Assembly: GCA_002314915.1 (NCBI GenBank)
Contig: DCHU01000082.1
Location: 6,591 to 70,590 of the forward strand
Origin: Caryophanales bacterium UBA1744
Lineage (GTDB): Bacteria; Bacillota_I; Bacilli_A; RFN20; CAG-826
Reading direction: 5' to 3'
DNA: 64,000 nucleotides
Shown here: in pieces, positions 52,380 to 61,626 of the stretch
How the letters are laid out: each line of letters begins with the position of its first letter
How positions within the stretch are numbered: the stretch's first letter is position 1
The notes under the pieces: generated by a model
What the model was told of the DNA's origin: nothing
Seen by the model: only the letters and a program-made list of their open reading frames with translations
Database searches by the model: none
Program-made: the position numbers and the translations under genes

Positions 52380-54083
52380 ATGAAGAAGTATTTGGGTTTG
52401 TTGTTGTGTGCATCAATTTGCTTCAGCGGTAATGCAGCAAAGAAAAGCGAATCTGGAGAAACAAAAATCGTCACTAAAGAATTAAGAATAGCAAACAGGA
52501 TTGGGAACAGTACTATTGATTCGTTGAATAATCTGTTGGACGAAAGATTAAGCGAACTTATCTCTAAAACAGAAGGAATGATAGCAATGTTGCAGAATGG
52601 AGAGGTTAGTGAAAGCGCGTCTAGGATTGGCGGGGTAAGCACACACGATGTTCTTCCTGCTTTAACTTTTCCAACCGCGACATCATTGGTTATTGATGCA
52701 ATTGCTGCTTTTTCTGCAGCTGGTTATAAACTGTCTGCCGAGCTTTTGACCGTTGCTTTTGGAAACACGGATCCGGACAGGACATATGTACCGGTGTATG
52801 GTGGAAGGATGATAACTTCCTCACAAGCAAGGGCAAAAGCCTACGATTCATTGGTGAGTGACGAATTGTTCTTCGGATACGATTTGTCTAATACAACCAA
52901 CGAGAACGATCTTTCTTTAGCGATTCATCGTGCTCCGTTTACCAAGCCGTATTCGACAAGTAAAGTAGTTAGCATTGCTGATACATACGATTTTGGTGGA
53001 TTTGAGGGTCAAGATAACGGGTTCTTGAATTTCGCAAACGGAACATTTTCCATCATCCAAGATTTAGGTGTCATTACTCCATATACGGTTAACATTTCGG
53101 TAGATTTCTCAAAAGATTTGGATATATCTGTCGAATCATATTCATCTAGCACTTATTCAATCAACGTAACGAACAACACGTCGCAAAAACAATTAGTCGT
53201 TTACAACAAAAGAATGTGTAATCTCGAAGACGCTAGAAACTGGACGAACCTGACGGACATCGATTACATGTATTTAAACAGCGGTGAAAGCAGGAGCATT
53301 AACGTTTCGGAAAGAGGGACTGCGACCTCGGTTGCCTTCAGCTATGTTACGGGCTCGACTAGATACATCTCCTCAGCATTCCAACTAAATGTTGGCGGCC
53401 GACTTTCAAGAGAACAAACGTCCGTAAATCACAATTCTTACTATAACCTTGACATTATAGGTAAAGACGGCGATGAATGGATCTTGAGATACAAGAATCT
53501 CACCTCTTCAAGCGTCCCGTTAGAATATAACTCCAGGATGTGTTATCTCTCCGACGCGGAGAATTGGACCAACTTGAGGAACCTGGGCTCCTTCGTCGTA
53601 AGCCCTTATTCTGACGGCATCTTCAGAATAGAGGAGTATGGCACCGCTGGGGCGATCGCCGTCAGATACAAAATGGGCTCATACTACTATTACGTTTACG
53701 CGAACAACCTGTCTTCCGACACAACAATGTCCGCAAACAGAAGAACGGAGTATTATTACGAATACCTCTCGTTGGACAATAATGGCAAATCCGGTGGAAA
53801 GTGGAAAATAGTTATCCACAACCCAAAGTCTTATGCAATTACAGCCTACTATAATTCAAAAATGTGTTTCCAATCTGATGCGGTGAATTGGACGAATCTA
53901 AATGACGTCTTATCTGTTACTATCCCAGCCAACGGCTCCAAAGAGGTCAGTATCTCAACCAACTGGACGGCTGGCTTCATCACAACGTGTTACATCGACA
54001 ACAACCACAGGGTTATAACGTGCGCGAACAGCCTATCAACATCAGGTGCGATCGCGCCTAGAAACAACGTAGTGGATTTGTAA
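52380..54083 (+). CDS. Secreted protein with three 108-residue repeats
   Basis: A 567-residue protein with a signal peptide (1-20, ending GNAA). Residues 30-240 are a unique domain with an alternating helical start and a beta-rich end. Residues about 255-555 are three beta-rich repeats: the motif Met-Cys then Asp-Ala-x-Asn-Trp-Thr-Asn-Leu is at 279-291, 387-399 and 495-507, an exact 108-residue period. The repeats look like fibronectin-like or adhesin-like modules, but I recognise no family. Two cysteines of the motif may pair between repeats. Cotranscribed with the lipoprotein and the ABC transporter. Confidence 0.85.
   Translation: MKKYLGLLLCASICFSGNAAKKSESGETKIVTKELRIANRIGNSTIDSLNNLLDERLSELISKTEGMIAMLQNGEVSESASRIGGVSTHDVLPALTFPTATSLVIDAIAAFSAAGYKLSAELLTVAFGNTDPDRTYVPVYGGRMITSSQARAKAYDSLVSDELFFGYDLSNTTNENDLSLAIHRAPFTKPYSTSKVVSIADTYDFGGFEGQDNGFLNFANGTFSIIQDLGVITPYTVNISVDFSKDLDISVESYSSSTYSINVTNNTSQKQLVVYNKRMCNLEDARNWTNLTDIDYMYLNSGESRSINVSERGTATSVAFSYVTGSTRYISSAFQLNVGGRLSREQTSVNHNSYYNLDIIGKDGDEWILRYKNLTSSSVPLEYNSRMCYLSDAENWTNLRNLGSFVVSPYSDGIFRIEEYGTAGAIAVRYKMGSYYYYVYANNLSSDTTMSANRRTEYYYEYLSLDNNGKSGGKWKIVIHNPKSYAITAYYNSKMCFQSDAVNWTNLNDVLSVTIPANGSKEVSISTNWTAGFITTCYIDNNHRVITCANSLSTSGAIAPRNNVVDL
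53142..54045 (+). repeat. Triplicated coding module (period 324 bp)
   Basis: Three tandem coding units of 324 bp inside the secreted protein. Each carries the NWTNL motif. Conservation at protein level is clear, at DNA level low, so the duplication is old. Confidence 0.75.
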
Positions 54084-54084
54084 T

Positions 54085-56136
54085 ATGATTTCGTTACACA
54101 ATCTAAGCAAGACTTATTCAGAAGGGAAGCCAAATCAGGTCAAAGCGCTTAAACGCATCGATCTCGAGCTGCCGGATTCTGGCCTTGTGTCGATAACGGG
54201 AAAATCAGGATGCGGGAAGACGACGTTACTCAACCTTTTGGGAATGATTGACGTTCCGACTTCCGGAACCATAACCATATCCGGAACCGACGTAACAACC
54301 CTCAAATCCGGCGAATACGACAAGTTCAGGGCAAAAGAGATTGGATATATCTTTCAGGACTACAACCTGCTTGAGGGTTTCTCGATACTGGACAACATCT
54401 CCATCGGGTGCGAAATAACCGGCGAGAAAATCGAAAACGGAAGAGTCAGGGAAATCCTGGAGAAACTAGAGCTGCCCGCCGACGATAATTTCTTGAAGAA
54501 GAAGGCGAGGGAGCTGTCTGGCGGCCAAAAGCAAAGGGTTGCAATTGCCAGGGCTCTTTTGAGGAATTCCGGCGTCATCCTATGTGACGAGCCGACTGGT
54601 GCGCTCGACGAGGAGAACGCGAGGAACGTTTTCTCTGTCTTGAGGAAGGTTTCCAAAAACACACTCGTAATTTGTGTGACCCACGAAAAAGACTATGCGT
54701 TAGAGTATTCCGACCGCGTGATCGAGATGTCCAACGGCGAAATTGTGGGTGATACCGCGATTAATGAGGACCGCGGAAAAACTCAACCAGACAAAATAAA
54801 AGGCAGGAAAGGCGGCCTACGCCTTGTTAGCGCGACGAAGATTGCACTTGGAACGCTATTCAGAAGCAAAACCAGAATGGTGGTAGCGTGCATAACCACG
54901 CTTTTTGCGATGCTTTTTTCGGCCATGTCCCTGAGCCTCAACCTTTACGATTCGGCGAAATTCGAGGCGAACAGCATATTGCAGAACGGCCTCCGCACGG
55001 GATTGCTCGTTGACCGAAGCATATACTCCGACGACAGCGATTCGATAATGGATGGGTTCAACTCCAATCAGATCGAGCTGGTCGACGAATTCAGCGGAGG
55101 AATGGCGTGCAAAGCCCACCTGACTTCCTTATCGATTACGATTTTCGAGCAAACCGGGCTGTCTGTTTTGTCCCACACAGAAGCGTACTATTCGGATTAT
55201 TACGCAGCTTTCGGCAATGCTTGGCTGGTCGAGGTCGACGATTCGAAGATGGACTACCTTGGGATATCATTTGACGAGAGGATAGAAGATGTTGCCACGG
55301 CGCACCTTCCGGTCAGCGATGGCGAAATCGGCATAACGGATTTCTGGGCCGATTACATTGTTGAAAACGGAGTGAAAGGAGCCAAGTCGATCGCCGACGT
55401 TATCGGGATGGAGATAGACGGGAAGACGATTACCACCGTTCTTTCCACCGAAGTCCCGAAGGACTTTTTTGAGGTGTCCTATAAAAAAAGGGGGGAGACT
55501 TACTCTACCTACCTCAAGTCCGGTTTCTATAACCCGCTCAACTGCTTCTTCGTTCCTAAAGGTTCTCTGGAATACGACAGTACGTATAACAACATGCCTA
55601 ACGCATACGCCATAAACGTGAGTAACGTCAAGGCGCTAAGCAAATTGATAAAAGAAGGAACTTCATTCTCCGATGACCTAACCGTGAAATACACGATTAG
55701 GTTTATGACTGAATTCTCGAGCTTTTCGAGCATGGTTGAAAACGTGTCCTTTGTCTTGAATGATGTAGGAAGAATCGTGATACCGATCATAATAGCGTTC
55801 TCCGCCCTGATCGTCGCCAATTTCGCGTTGGGCAACATTGACTCCATGCGCAGAGAACTAGGCCTTCTCAAGGTCCTTGGGTGCAACGTTTACAATATGT
55901 GTTCCATCGGTTTCGTTCAGTCGATGACCACATTGGTTGGGATAGGCGTGCTTTCGACGGTCGGAATATCAGCTATAGTTGCATCGTTCAATGCATATAT
56001 GGGTTTGTCGATTGTGAGCTTTGAGCCAATCGTATTGTTACTTTTGATAGCTATGGTAGTAACTTTCTCCTTCGTCTCGACGATATTCATATTCCTGAAG
56101 TACAGAAAGAAAGACGCCGTTTCTATGTTGATATAA
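54085..56136 (+). CDS. ABC transporter, ATPase fused to FtsX-type permease
   Basis: A 683-residue fusion. ATPase domain 1-225: Walker A SGCGKTT, signature LSGGQKQR, Walker B ILCDEPTGALDE. One helix near 265, an extracytoplasmic domain of about 270 residues, then three C-terminal helices with 'MRRELGLLKVLGCNV'. Smaller than the MacB-like protein at 33433 but of the same family; both can be peptide-resistance or lipid/protein-export pumps. Base use is richer in G and C than in the neighbouring genes, for example AGG and CGC codons, suggesting recent acquisition. Starts 1 nt after the repeat-protein stop. Confidence 0.9.
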   Translation: MISLHNLSKTYSEGKPNQVKALKRIDLELPDSGLVSITGKSGCGKTTLLNLLGMIDVPTSGTITISGTDVTTLKSGEYDKFRAKEIGYIFQDYNLLEGFSILDNISIGCEITGEKIENGRVREILEKLELPADDNFLKKKARELSGGQKQRVAIARALLRNSGVILCDEPTGALDEENARNVFSVLRKVSKNTLVICVTHEKDYALEYSDRVIEMSNGEIVGDTAINEDRGKTQPDKIKGRKGGLRLVSATKIALGTLFRSKTRMVVACITTLFAMLFSAMSLSLNLYDSAKFEANSILQNGLRTGLLVDRSIYSDDSDSIMDGFNSNQIELVDEFSGGMACKAHLTSLSITIFEQTGLSVLSHTEAYYSDYYAAFGNAWLVEVDDSKMDYLGISFDERIEDVATAHLPVSDGEIGITDFWADYIVENGVKGAKSIADVIGMEIDGKTITTVLSTEVPKDFFEVSYKKRGETYSTYLKSGFYNPLNCFFVPKGSLEYDSTYNNMPNAYAINVSNVKALSKLIKEGTSFSDDLTVKYTIRFMTEFSSFSSMVENVSFVLNDVGRIVIPIIIAFSALIVANFALGNIDSMRRELGLLKVLGCNVYNMCSIGFVQSMTTLVGIGVLSTVGISAIVASFNAYMGLSIVSFEPIVLLLLIAMVVTFSFVSTIFIFLKYRKKDAVSMLI

Positions 56137-56430
56137 TGTAGGAACAGAGGGGACAATACACACTAGTAGAGGTTGTATGCACTATCCAGTAGACCTGTGC
56201 AAAATGAGTTCCAGTTGACATGTTCCTCGCATATGGTGCCTCGTATGTATGGACATGTTCCTTGCATGCAACCGATACACGTTGAAACTGTCGTTGAGCT
56301 GGGTTTGAAATAGGGACGATATACAAGGAACCGCCCGATAAAAAAAACGAAGACAAAATCTTCTTTTCATCAACCATAAAATAGTGTACTTTCCAATTGG
56401 TTGTATCAGAATAGATTCACAGGTACTCCA
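56137..56430 (+). other. Intergenic region with short direct repeat and terminator
   Basis: No gene is visible. GACATGTTCCT(C/T)GCAT occurs at 56217-56232 and 56252-56267, 35 bp apart. At 56349-56367, GAAGA-CAAAA-TCTTC then TTTTC is a weak terminator for the ABC gene. The sequence has a mixed feel and could be the relic of an element, but no inverted ends are seen. Confidence 0.55.
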
Positions 56431-57117
56431 ATGTCTGAAAACAATAGAATTAACAAAGGGTTATTGATTGCGTTTGTGGTCGTTCAACTATTGTTGACGA
56501 TGCTTATTTTCGTCGCCGACTTTAACGGATTATTCGAAACCGTAGCAATTAAGTATTCAGGCATAGTGTTGTGTTTTATCGTGTCTCTGTTTGCCATCAA
56601 AGACAAGCGATCAAGATGGGTAATTCTCGGTTTGGCCGGAACCTTGGTGGCGGATCTTTTCCTGCTTGTTTTAGATAAGTATTACTTGGTTGGTGTCATC
56701 GCATTTATCTTCGTTCAGATAATGTATTTTATATACATCAGACCAAAAAGGTGGAAGGTGTCTTTGCTTATTAGAATGGTGTTGTTTATTGTTGCGGTTC
56801 TCGTGGTTTTATTCGGATTCAATGTTAATGATTTAACTGTGTTTTGCTCACTCTTTTACTTTGTAAACCTTGTTATGAACATGGTTGATGCGTGGATTGA
56901 GTTCAAGAATGGATTTTTGGTGTTTGCGTTGGGCTTAACGCTATTCATCGGATGCGATGTATCGGTTGGGTTCCACAACATATCCTCATACATCACTTAC
57001 TCTTCCCCGTTCATCGATAAAGTGATAGATTTTAGCCAATTTGGAATGTGGCTATTCTATCTCCCGTCCCAAACATTGATTGCACTATCCCCGTTCATTG
57101 GTAAAAAACATGAGTAA
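56431..57117 (+). CDS. YhhN/TMEM86-family membrane protein
   Basis: A 228-residue protein with about eight helices filling the length. The 'GVIAFIFVQIMYFIYI' segment and an acidic pair in helix 3 ('ADLFLL') resemble the YhhN family, which includes lysoplasmalogenases. Catalytic residues were not confirmed. The ATG at 56431 has AGGT 7 nt upstream; an earlier TTG at 56401 is rejected. The stop overlaps the next start by 8 nt. Confidence 0.7.
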   Translation: MSENNRINKGLLIAFVVVQLLLTMLIFVADFNGLFETVAIKYSGIVLCFIVSLFAIKDKRSRWVILGLAGTLVADLFLLVLDKYYLVGVIAFIFVQIMYFIYIRPKRWKVSLLIRMVLFIVAVLVVLFGFNVNDLTVFCSLFYFVNLVMNMVDAWIEFKNGFLVFALGLTLFIGCDVSVGFHNISSYITYSSPFIDKVIDFSQFGMWLFYLPSQTLIALSPFIGKKHE

Positions 57118-57796
57118 AAAACAGAAGGCATTACTAATTGCAGTATCAATCATCTACACCGCAAGTTTGGTGCTTTTTGCCATCTCATTCTCAATCAACC
57201 TACCTATCTATTTCAGACCATTTTATTACATGCTCATAAAACCTATGCATATGGTTGAGGATCTTAATAACTGGACCGGCTGTAGTTACACAACTAAAGA
57301 TGTTATTGAGGCATACAATGAGGTTTTGAATTTCTGCTGTTTCAACACCAAGTTTGGAACTGGAAAACTCGCCTGGTCAGAAGAGGGCAAAAGCCACTTC
57401 CAAGACTGCCAAGGTTTGTTTTTGTTAGATACCGTTGTGATGTTTGTTTCCGCCGCATTTATCGGTGCTACTCACACACTCAAGAAGCTGAACATCGTTA
57501 CGCCTTACAAACGCTCTCATCTGATTGCTGGGGTAACAGCGATCGCCTTGCCGTCGGTAGTGGGGGTTCTCGCCTCATTAGATTTCGATAAAGCATTTGA
57601 GGTATTCCATCACATTTTCTTCCCCGGAAAAGAGAACTGGATATTTGATCAGAATACAGACCAAATCATTTTGGTTATGCCTGAAAATTTCTTCATGGCC
57701 TGCGCAATATTTATTGGGGTGGGAATAGTTCTGATATCAGTTTATTACATATTGAGGGGCTCTGGAGTTTTCAAGAAACTGAAATTCAAACGATAA
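57110..57796 (+). CDS. Four-helix membrane protein, function unknown
   Basis: A 228-residue protein with helices at about 7-28, 110-128, 145-164 and 200-222, and a soluble loop between the first two holding several Cys (about residues 58-105). I recognise no family. It overlaps the YhhN-like gene by 8 nt, so both are made together. A terminator follows. Confidence 0.7.
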   Translation: MSKKQKALLIAVSIIYTASLVLFAISFSINLPIYFRPFYYMLIKPMHMVEDLNNWTGCSYTTKDVIEAYNEVLNFCCFNTKFGTGKLAWSEEGKSHFQDCQGLFLLDTVVMFVSAAFIGATHTLKKLNIVTPYKRSHLIAGVTAIALPSVVGVLASLDFDKAFEVFHHIFFPGKENWIFDQNTDQIILVMPENFFMACAIFIGVGIVLISVYYILRGSGVFKKLKFKR

Positions 57797-57801
57797 CAAA
57801 G

Positions 57802-57822
57802 CGGCTTCTAAGCCGTTTTTTA
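57802..57822 (+). terminator. Intrinsic terminator
   Basis: CGGCT-TCTA-AGCCG then TTTTTTATTTTTG. Perfect 5-bp stem, strong T-tract. Confidence 0.88.
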
Positions 57823-57867
57823 TTTTTGTTATACAAAGCATGAAAATTCTAAACATAGTCATATGAT

Positions 57868-57885
57868 ATTCAATTTTAATTGAAT
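57868..57885. promoter_or_regulatory. Perfect 18-bp palindrome upstream of GH3 gene
   Basis: ATTCAATT-TT-AATTGAAT lies in the 298-bp AT-rich gap before the first GH3 gene, about 210 bp from its ATG. It is a candidate operator; the rest of the gap shows recurring TAGTCAT/TTGTCAT but no gene. Confidence 0.5.
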
Positions 57886-58094
57886 CAGTTTTTATTCTTA
57901 TTTCATATGCTCATAAATAGTCATCTATATATCATTAGATTGTCATATCCAAAACATGCGTTTCTAAATACATTTATTCAATAAAGCACTACATCTAGGC
58001 CCAAATATCGTTTTTATTAGACCTATTTACTAACGAACTCGTAATGAGTCAGAAGAAAGTGCACCTTTAATTGATACATGAAAGGAAAAATATC

Positions 58095-61000
58095 ATGAAG
58101 AAAAGGAAATATTTAGCACCAATGTTCCTTGCAGGCATGGTTTTACCATTGGCATTAGCCCTTGGTATGCAGGGCAAAGACGCCGTTAAGGCAAGCGCTG
58201 CATTCATCGGCGAATTCAATGACAGAACATCCTACATTGAGCACGCTACCAAAGTTAATGGTCAGCTAGCAGATGAAGGCTTCGTCCTCCTTAAAAACGA
58301 CGGAACATTACCACTCGCTAAGGGCAGCAAAGTCTCTATCGTTGGTAAGAGCTCAATCAACTTGGCAAGAGGCGGCGCTGGTTCAGGCGCAGGCTCAGTC
58401 TCAAGCGGAGTCACATCAGTCGACTTGCAGAAGTCATTAACAGATTCTGGCTTCGAGGTTAACCCAAGCACCACATCATTCTACAACAGCTCAGCTTCAG
58501 GCTCAGGCCGTACAAATGGTAACGATGGTTGGAAGGGCAACTCAGAAGTTACAATCGGTGAAACCCCATGGGAAAACGTCACAGACGCAGTCAAGGATTC
58601 ATTCTATGAATACAACGATCTTGCTATCCAGGTTCTCACACGTGAAGGCTCAGAAGGTTGCGACGTCTTAACAATCGACGCAACAGACTCAACAAAGTTC
58701 GGATACTCAGAAAAGCACGCTCTCGAATTATCCGACAACGAACAGGATTTATTCGATAACTTACACGATTTCTTCGACCACATCGTCATCGTCATCAACT
58801 CATCAAACATCTTCGAATGCGATCAGTTCATGAACGACGATAAAGTCGCAGGCATTCTCTGGATTGGTAACCCAGGTGACGTCGGTCCAGGCGCTGTCGG
58901 TAGAATCCTCTGCGGTGATGTCAACCCATCAGGTCACACAGTTGACACATGGACACGCGACTTCTCCAAGGATCCAACATGGCAGAACTTCTCTGATAAC
59001 AGACACACCAACGTTGCAATCCCTAACACAAGCAACAGATTAAAACACGCAGCTCAGGACACAATGTTCGCAGCTGATGGCTCACCAATGTTGAGCTATG
59101 GTACAGATAAGAACTACTCAAGCCACAGCTCACCAAGGTGGTTAGAGAAAGACCAGAAGGTCGTCCAGGGCGGTCTTAACGGTGTTAAGCCAGCAGCATA
59201 CGTTTCATACGAAGAAGGTATCTATCTCGACTACCGTTACTATGAAACACGTTATCAGGACATCCTTGCTAACGAAGGCCAGGGCGCAGCAGATGCGTGG
59301 TATGACAGTGAAGACGGTGTCGTATTCCCATTCGGTTACGGCTTATCCTACACAACATTCGAGCAGGAAATCGTCAGACTCAACCCTAAGAAGAACGCAA
59401 CACTCGACAAAGACAGCGATATCATCGAAATCGGCGTCAAGGTTACAAACACAGGCGACTACGCAGGTAAGGATCCAGTCCAGGTTTACTGGAAGGCTCC
59501 ATATACAAAGGGCGGAATCGAAAAGGCAGACCACGTCTTATGCGCATTCGACAAGACAAAGCTCTTACAGCCAGGCGAATCACAGATCGTCCACTTAACA
59601 TTCCATCTCCAGGATGTCGCAAACTACGACTTCACAGATGCCAACAAGAATGGACACAAAGGATATGAGCTTGATGCAGGCACATACTCAGTATTATTAA
59701 ATAAGAACGCTCACGAAAACTACGATTCAGTCGACTTGAAGGTCACTGACGGTGGCATCCAGTACACAACAGACCGTTTCACTGGAAACGAAGTCACGAA
59801 CAGATTCACAGACAGAGGCTTCTACAGCTCAATGCCAGGTGAAGATGATATCGAGTTCACACAGTTCTCACGTGCTGACTGGGACGGAACATTCCCAACC
59901 CACCCAACTATCCAAGATAGAACCGTTAAGGCTGGATCAAGATTCGAAGAGTTCTTAACTCACGAATACAACATCTGGGACATCGAAGAAGATCACAACT
60001 TCGACTACACACCAGAAGCAGCATACAGATCAGAAGATGACGCAGTTGAAGGTGGCTGGACACAGTCAAATACAACTCTCGCAAAAGGCGATCGTATCCA
60101 GTTACTCGAATTAAAGGATTGTGAACCAGACGATCCAAAATGGGATGAGTTCATCAATGAATTCACATGGGCAGAAATGCTTAAGTTCGTTGAAAACAAC
60201 AGAATGTCATCACCAGACTTGAGCGCAGTCGGCAAAGGCGGCTTCTCAGAAGGTGACGGACCACAGAAGTTCAACATCATGTGGTGGGTCTCCTCTCCAA
60301 TCATCGCCGCAACATTCAACCCAAAACTTGCACACGAGCAGGGCGAATGTGTCGGTATGGAATCACAGATCACAGGTAAGGCAGGCTGGTGGGGACCAGG
60401 TTGTAACACACACCGTTCACCATTCGGCGGCCGTAACTTCGAATACTATGCAGCTGACCCATTTTTAATGGGCAGAATCGCTGCTAACGTTGTCGGCGCT
60501 GCAACAGACAGAGGTGTCTACGCATACTTCAAGCACTTCGCAGTCAACGACCAGGAGAAGAACCGTGAATCCGGTATCTCATTCGTCAACGAGCAGGCAT
60601 TACGTGAAATCTACTTAAAGTCATTCCAGATGGTCTTCCAGGAAGGTAAATCCATCGGTGTCATGGGATCATACAACCGTATCGGTCTCCAGGAGACAGC
60701 AGGAAGCTATCCATTAATGACAGAAGTCTTACGTGGTGAGTGGGGCTTCAAGGGTTCAGTCTTATCAGATATGACCCACTCCGGTAACGGATCAGTCAAC
60801 TTCAAGTGCTACGAGAACGTCACAAACAGACTTCTCGCAGGATGCAACTCACAGTTAGACTCATCAGGCTTCAACGGCCAGACAATCTCAAAGTGGGACG
60901 CAACAATGGCATGGGCAGGCGGAACAGGCGCTCCAGTCTATGAGCACAATGGCGAAAAGCACATCTCATTCTCATGGTGGAATGCAGTCAGAGAAACCGT

Positions 61001-61460
61001 CAAGCAGACAATGTACATGGCTGTCAACTGCACAGGTATGCAGAGAGGCATGACAATGGTCGCTGGACAGCAGAACGTCGAAGTTGACATCACAGACGAT
61101 ATCAACCTCTCAGTCGAGCTCCCAGACGGATTCGATACAACAAACATCCAGTATGCACTCAATAAGCGTTGTGACCTCCCAGCAGGACTCACATTCGAAG
61201 ACGGAGTCATCACCGGTAAGTTCCAGAACGTTGGCACATACTACATCGATGTCATCATCTCTAACGACAAAGAGACAATCGCTTACAAGTTCGTCATCGA
61301 CGTAGGCGCAGCTCCAGGTGGATTAGAAGACGATACATCAGAGCCAACAAAGCCAACCAAGAAAGGCTGTAAGGGATCAATCGCTGCAACAACAGCATTA
61401 GTCATCCCAATGGTTATCGCAGGCGCTATCGCTCTCAAGAAGAGAAAAGAGTCTGAATAA
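58095..61460 (+). CDS. Exported, domain-permuted GH3 glycoside hydrolase
   Basis: A 1121-residue enzyme with a signal sequence (1-35). Domain order is permuted: the GH3 C-terminal sandwich domain comes first (about 50-400, 'GFVLLKNDGTLPL'), then a fibronectin-III-like domain (about 430-560), an insert, and last the GH3 N-terminal barrel (about 690-1010), whose nucleophile is Asp892 in 'SVLSDMTHSG' (most GH3 have SDW). Such inverted GH3 beta-glucosidases are known from rumen bacteria. The end reads GCKGSIAATT, a helix, then KKRKES, a possible surface-anchor signal. AAAGGA precedes the ATG. Codons are strongly biased to A- or C-ending, as in gyrA, suggesting high expression. Confidence 0.92.
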   Translation: MKKRKYLAPMFLAGMVLPLALALGMQGKDAVKASAAFIGEFNDRTSYIEHATKVNGQLADEGFVLLKNDGTLPLAKGSKVSIVGKSSINLARGGAGSGAGSVSSGVTSVDLQKSLTDSGFEVNPSTTSFYNSSASGSGRTNGNDGWKGNSEVTIGETPWENVTDAVKDSFYEYNDLAIQVLTREGSEGCDVLTIDATDSTKFGYSEKHALELSDNEQDLFDNLHDFFDHIVIVINSSNIFECDQFMNDDKVAGILWIGNPGDVGPGAVGRILCGDVNPSGHTVDTWTRDFSKDPTWQNFSDNRHTNVAIPNTSNRLKHAAQDTMFAADGSPMLSYGTDKNYSSHSSPRWLEKDQKVVQGGLNGVKPAAYVSYEEGIYLDYRYYETRYQDILANEGQGAADAWYDSEDGVVFPFGYGLSYTTFEQEIVRLNPKKNATLDKDSDIIEIGVKVTNTGDYAGKDPVQVYWKAPYTKGGIEKADHVLCAFDKTKLLQPGESQIVHLTFHLQDVANYDFTDANKNGHKGYELDAGTYSVLLNKNAHENYDSVDLKVTDGGIQYTTDRFTGNEVTNRFTDRGFYSSMPGEDDIEFTQFSRADWDGTFPTHPTIQDRTVKAGSRFEEFLTHEYNIWDIEEDHNFDYTPEAAYRSEDDAVEGGWTQSNTTLAKGDRIQLLELKDCEPDDPKWDEFINEFTWAEMLKFVENNRMSSPDLSAVGKGGFSEGDGPQKFNIMWWVSSPIIAATFNPKLAHEQGECVGMESQITGKAGWWGPGCNTHRSPFGGRNFEYYAADPFLMGRIAANVVGAATDRGVYAYFKHFAVNDQEKNRESGISFVNEQALREIYLKSFQMVFQEGKSIGVMGSYNRIGLQETAGSYPLMTEVLRGEWGFKGSVLSDMTHSGNGSVNFKCYENVTNRLLAGCNSQLDSSGFNGQTISKWDATMAWAGGTGAPVYEHNGEKHISFSWWNAVRETVKQTMYMAVNCTGMQRGMTMVAGQQNVEVDITDDINLSVELPDGFDTTNIQYALNKRCDLPAGLTFEDGVITGKFQNVGTYYIDVIISNDKETIAYKFVIDVGAAPGGLEDDTSEPTKPTKKGCKGSIAATTALVIPMVIAGAIALKKRKESE

Positions 61461-61475
61461 GCTCAAATAAAAAAA

Positions 61476-61513
61476 GCATGACTGCTAGGGCATTTTGTCC
61501 TAGCAGTTTATGC
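61476..61513. terminator. Long stem-loop after the first GH3 gene
   Basis: ACTGCTAGG-9 nt-CCTAGCAGT, extended by GCAT/ATGC with small bulges. No T-run follows, so it may stabilise the mRNA end rather than act as a classic terminator. Confidence 0.55.
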
Positions 61514-61533
61514 TAACAAGTTGTAAACTAATG

Positions 61534-61568
61534 TATAATAAAAGTACGGGAATTTAGTTTACTAAATT
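61534..61568 (+). promoter_or_regulatory. -10 box and palindromic operator of the lipoprotein gene
   Basis: TATAAT (61534-61539) with no clear -35, followed by AATTTAG-TTTA-CTAAATT (61551-61568), a perfect 7-bp dyad placed at the likely start of the transcript. It is a candidate repressor site for the glycan locus. Confidence 0.55.
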
Positions 61569-61626
61569 ACGTTACAAAAATATAAAAAATGTCCATTTCT
61601 TAATTTCAATGGACGAGGAGAAAACT

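Noticed and set aside
56217..56267. CRISPR-like repeat pair
   Set aside because: Only two copies, 35 bp apart, with no spacer regularity and no cas genes.
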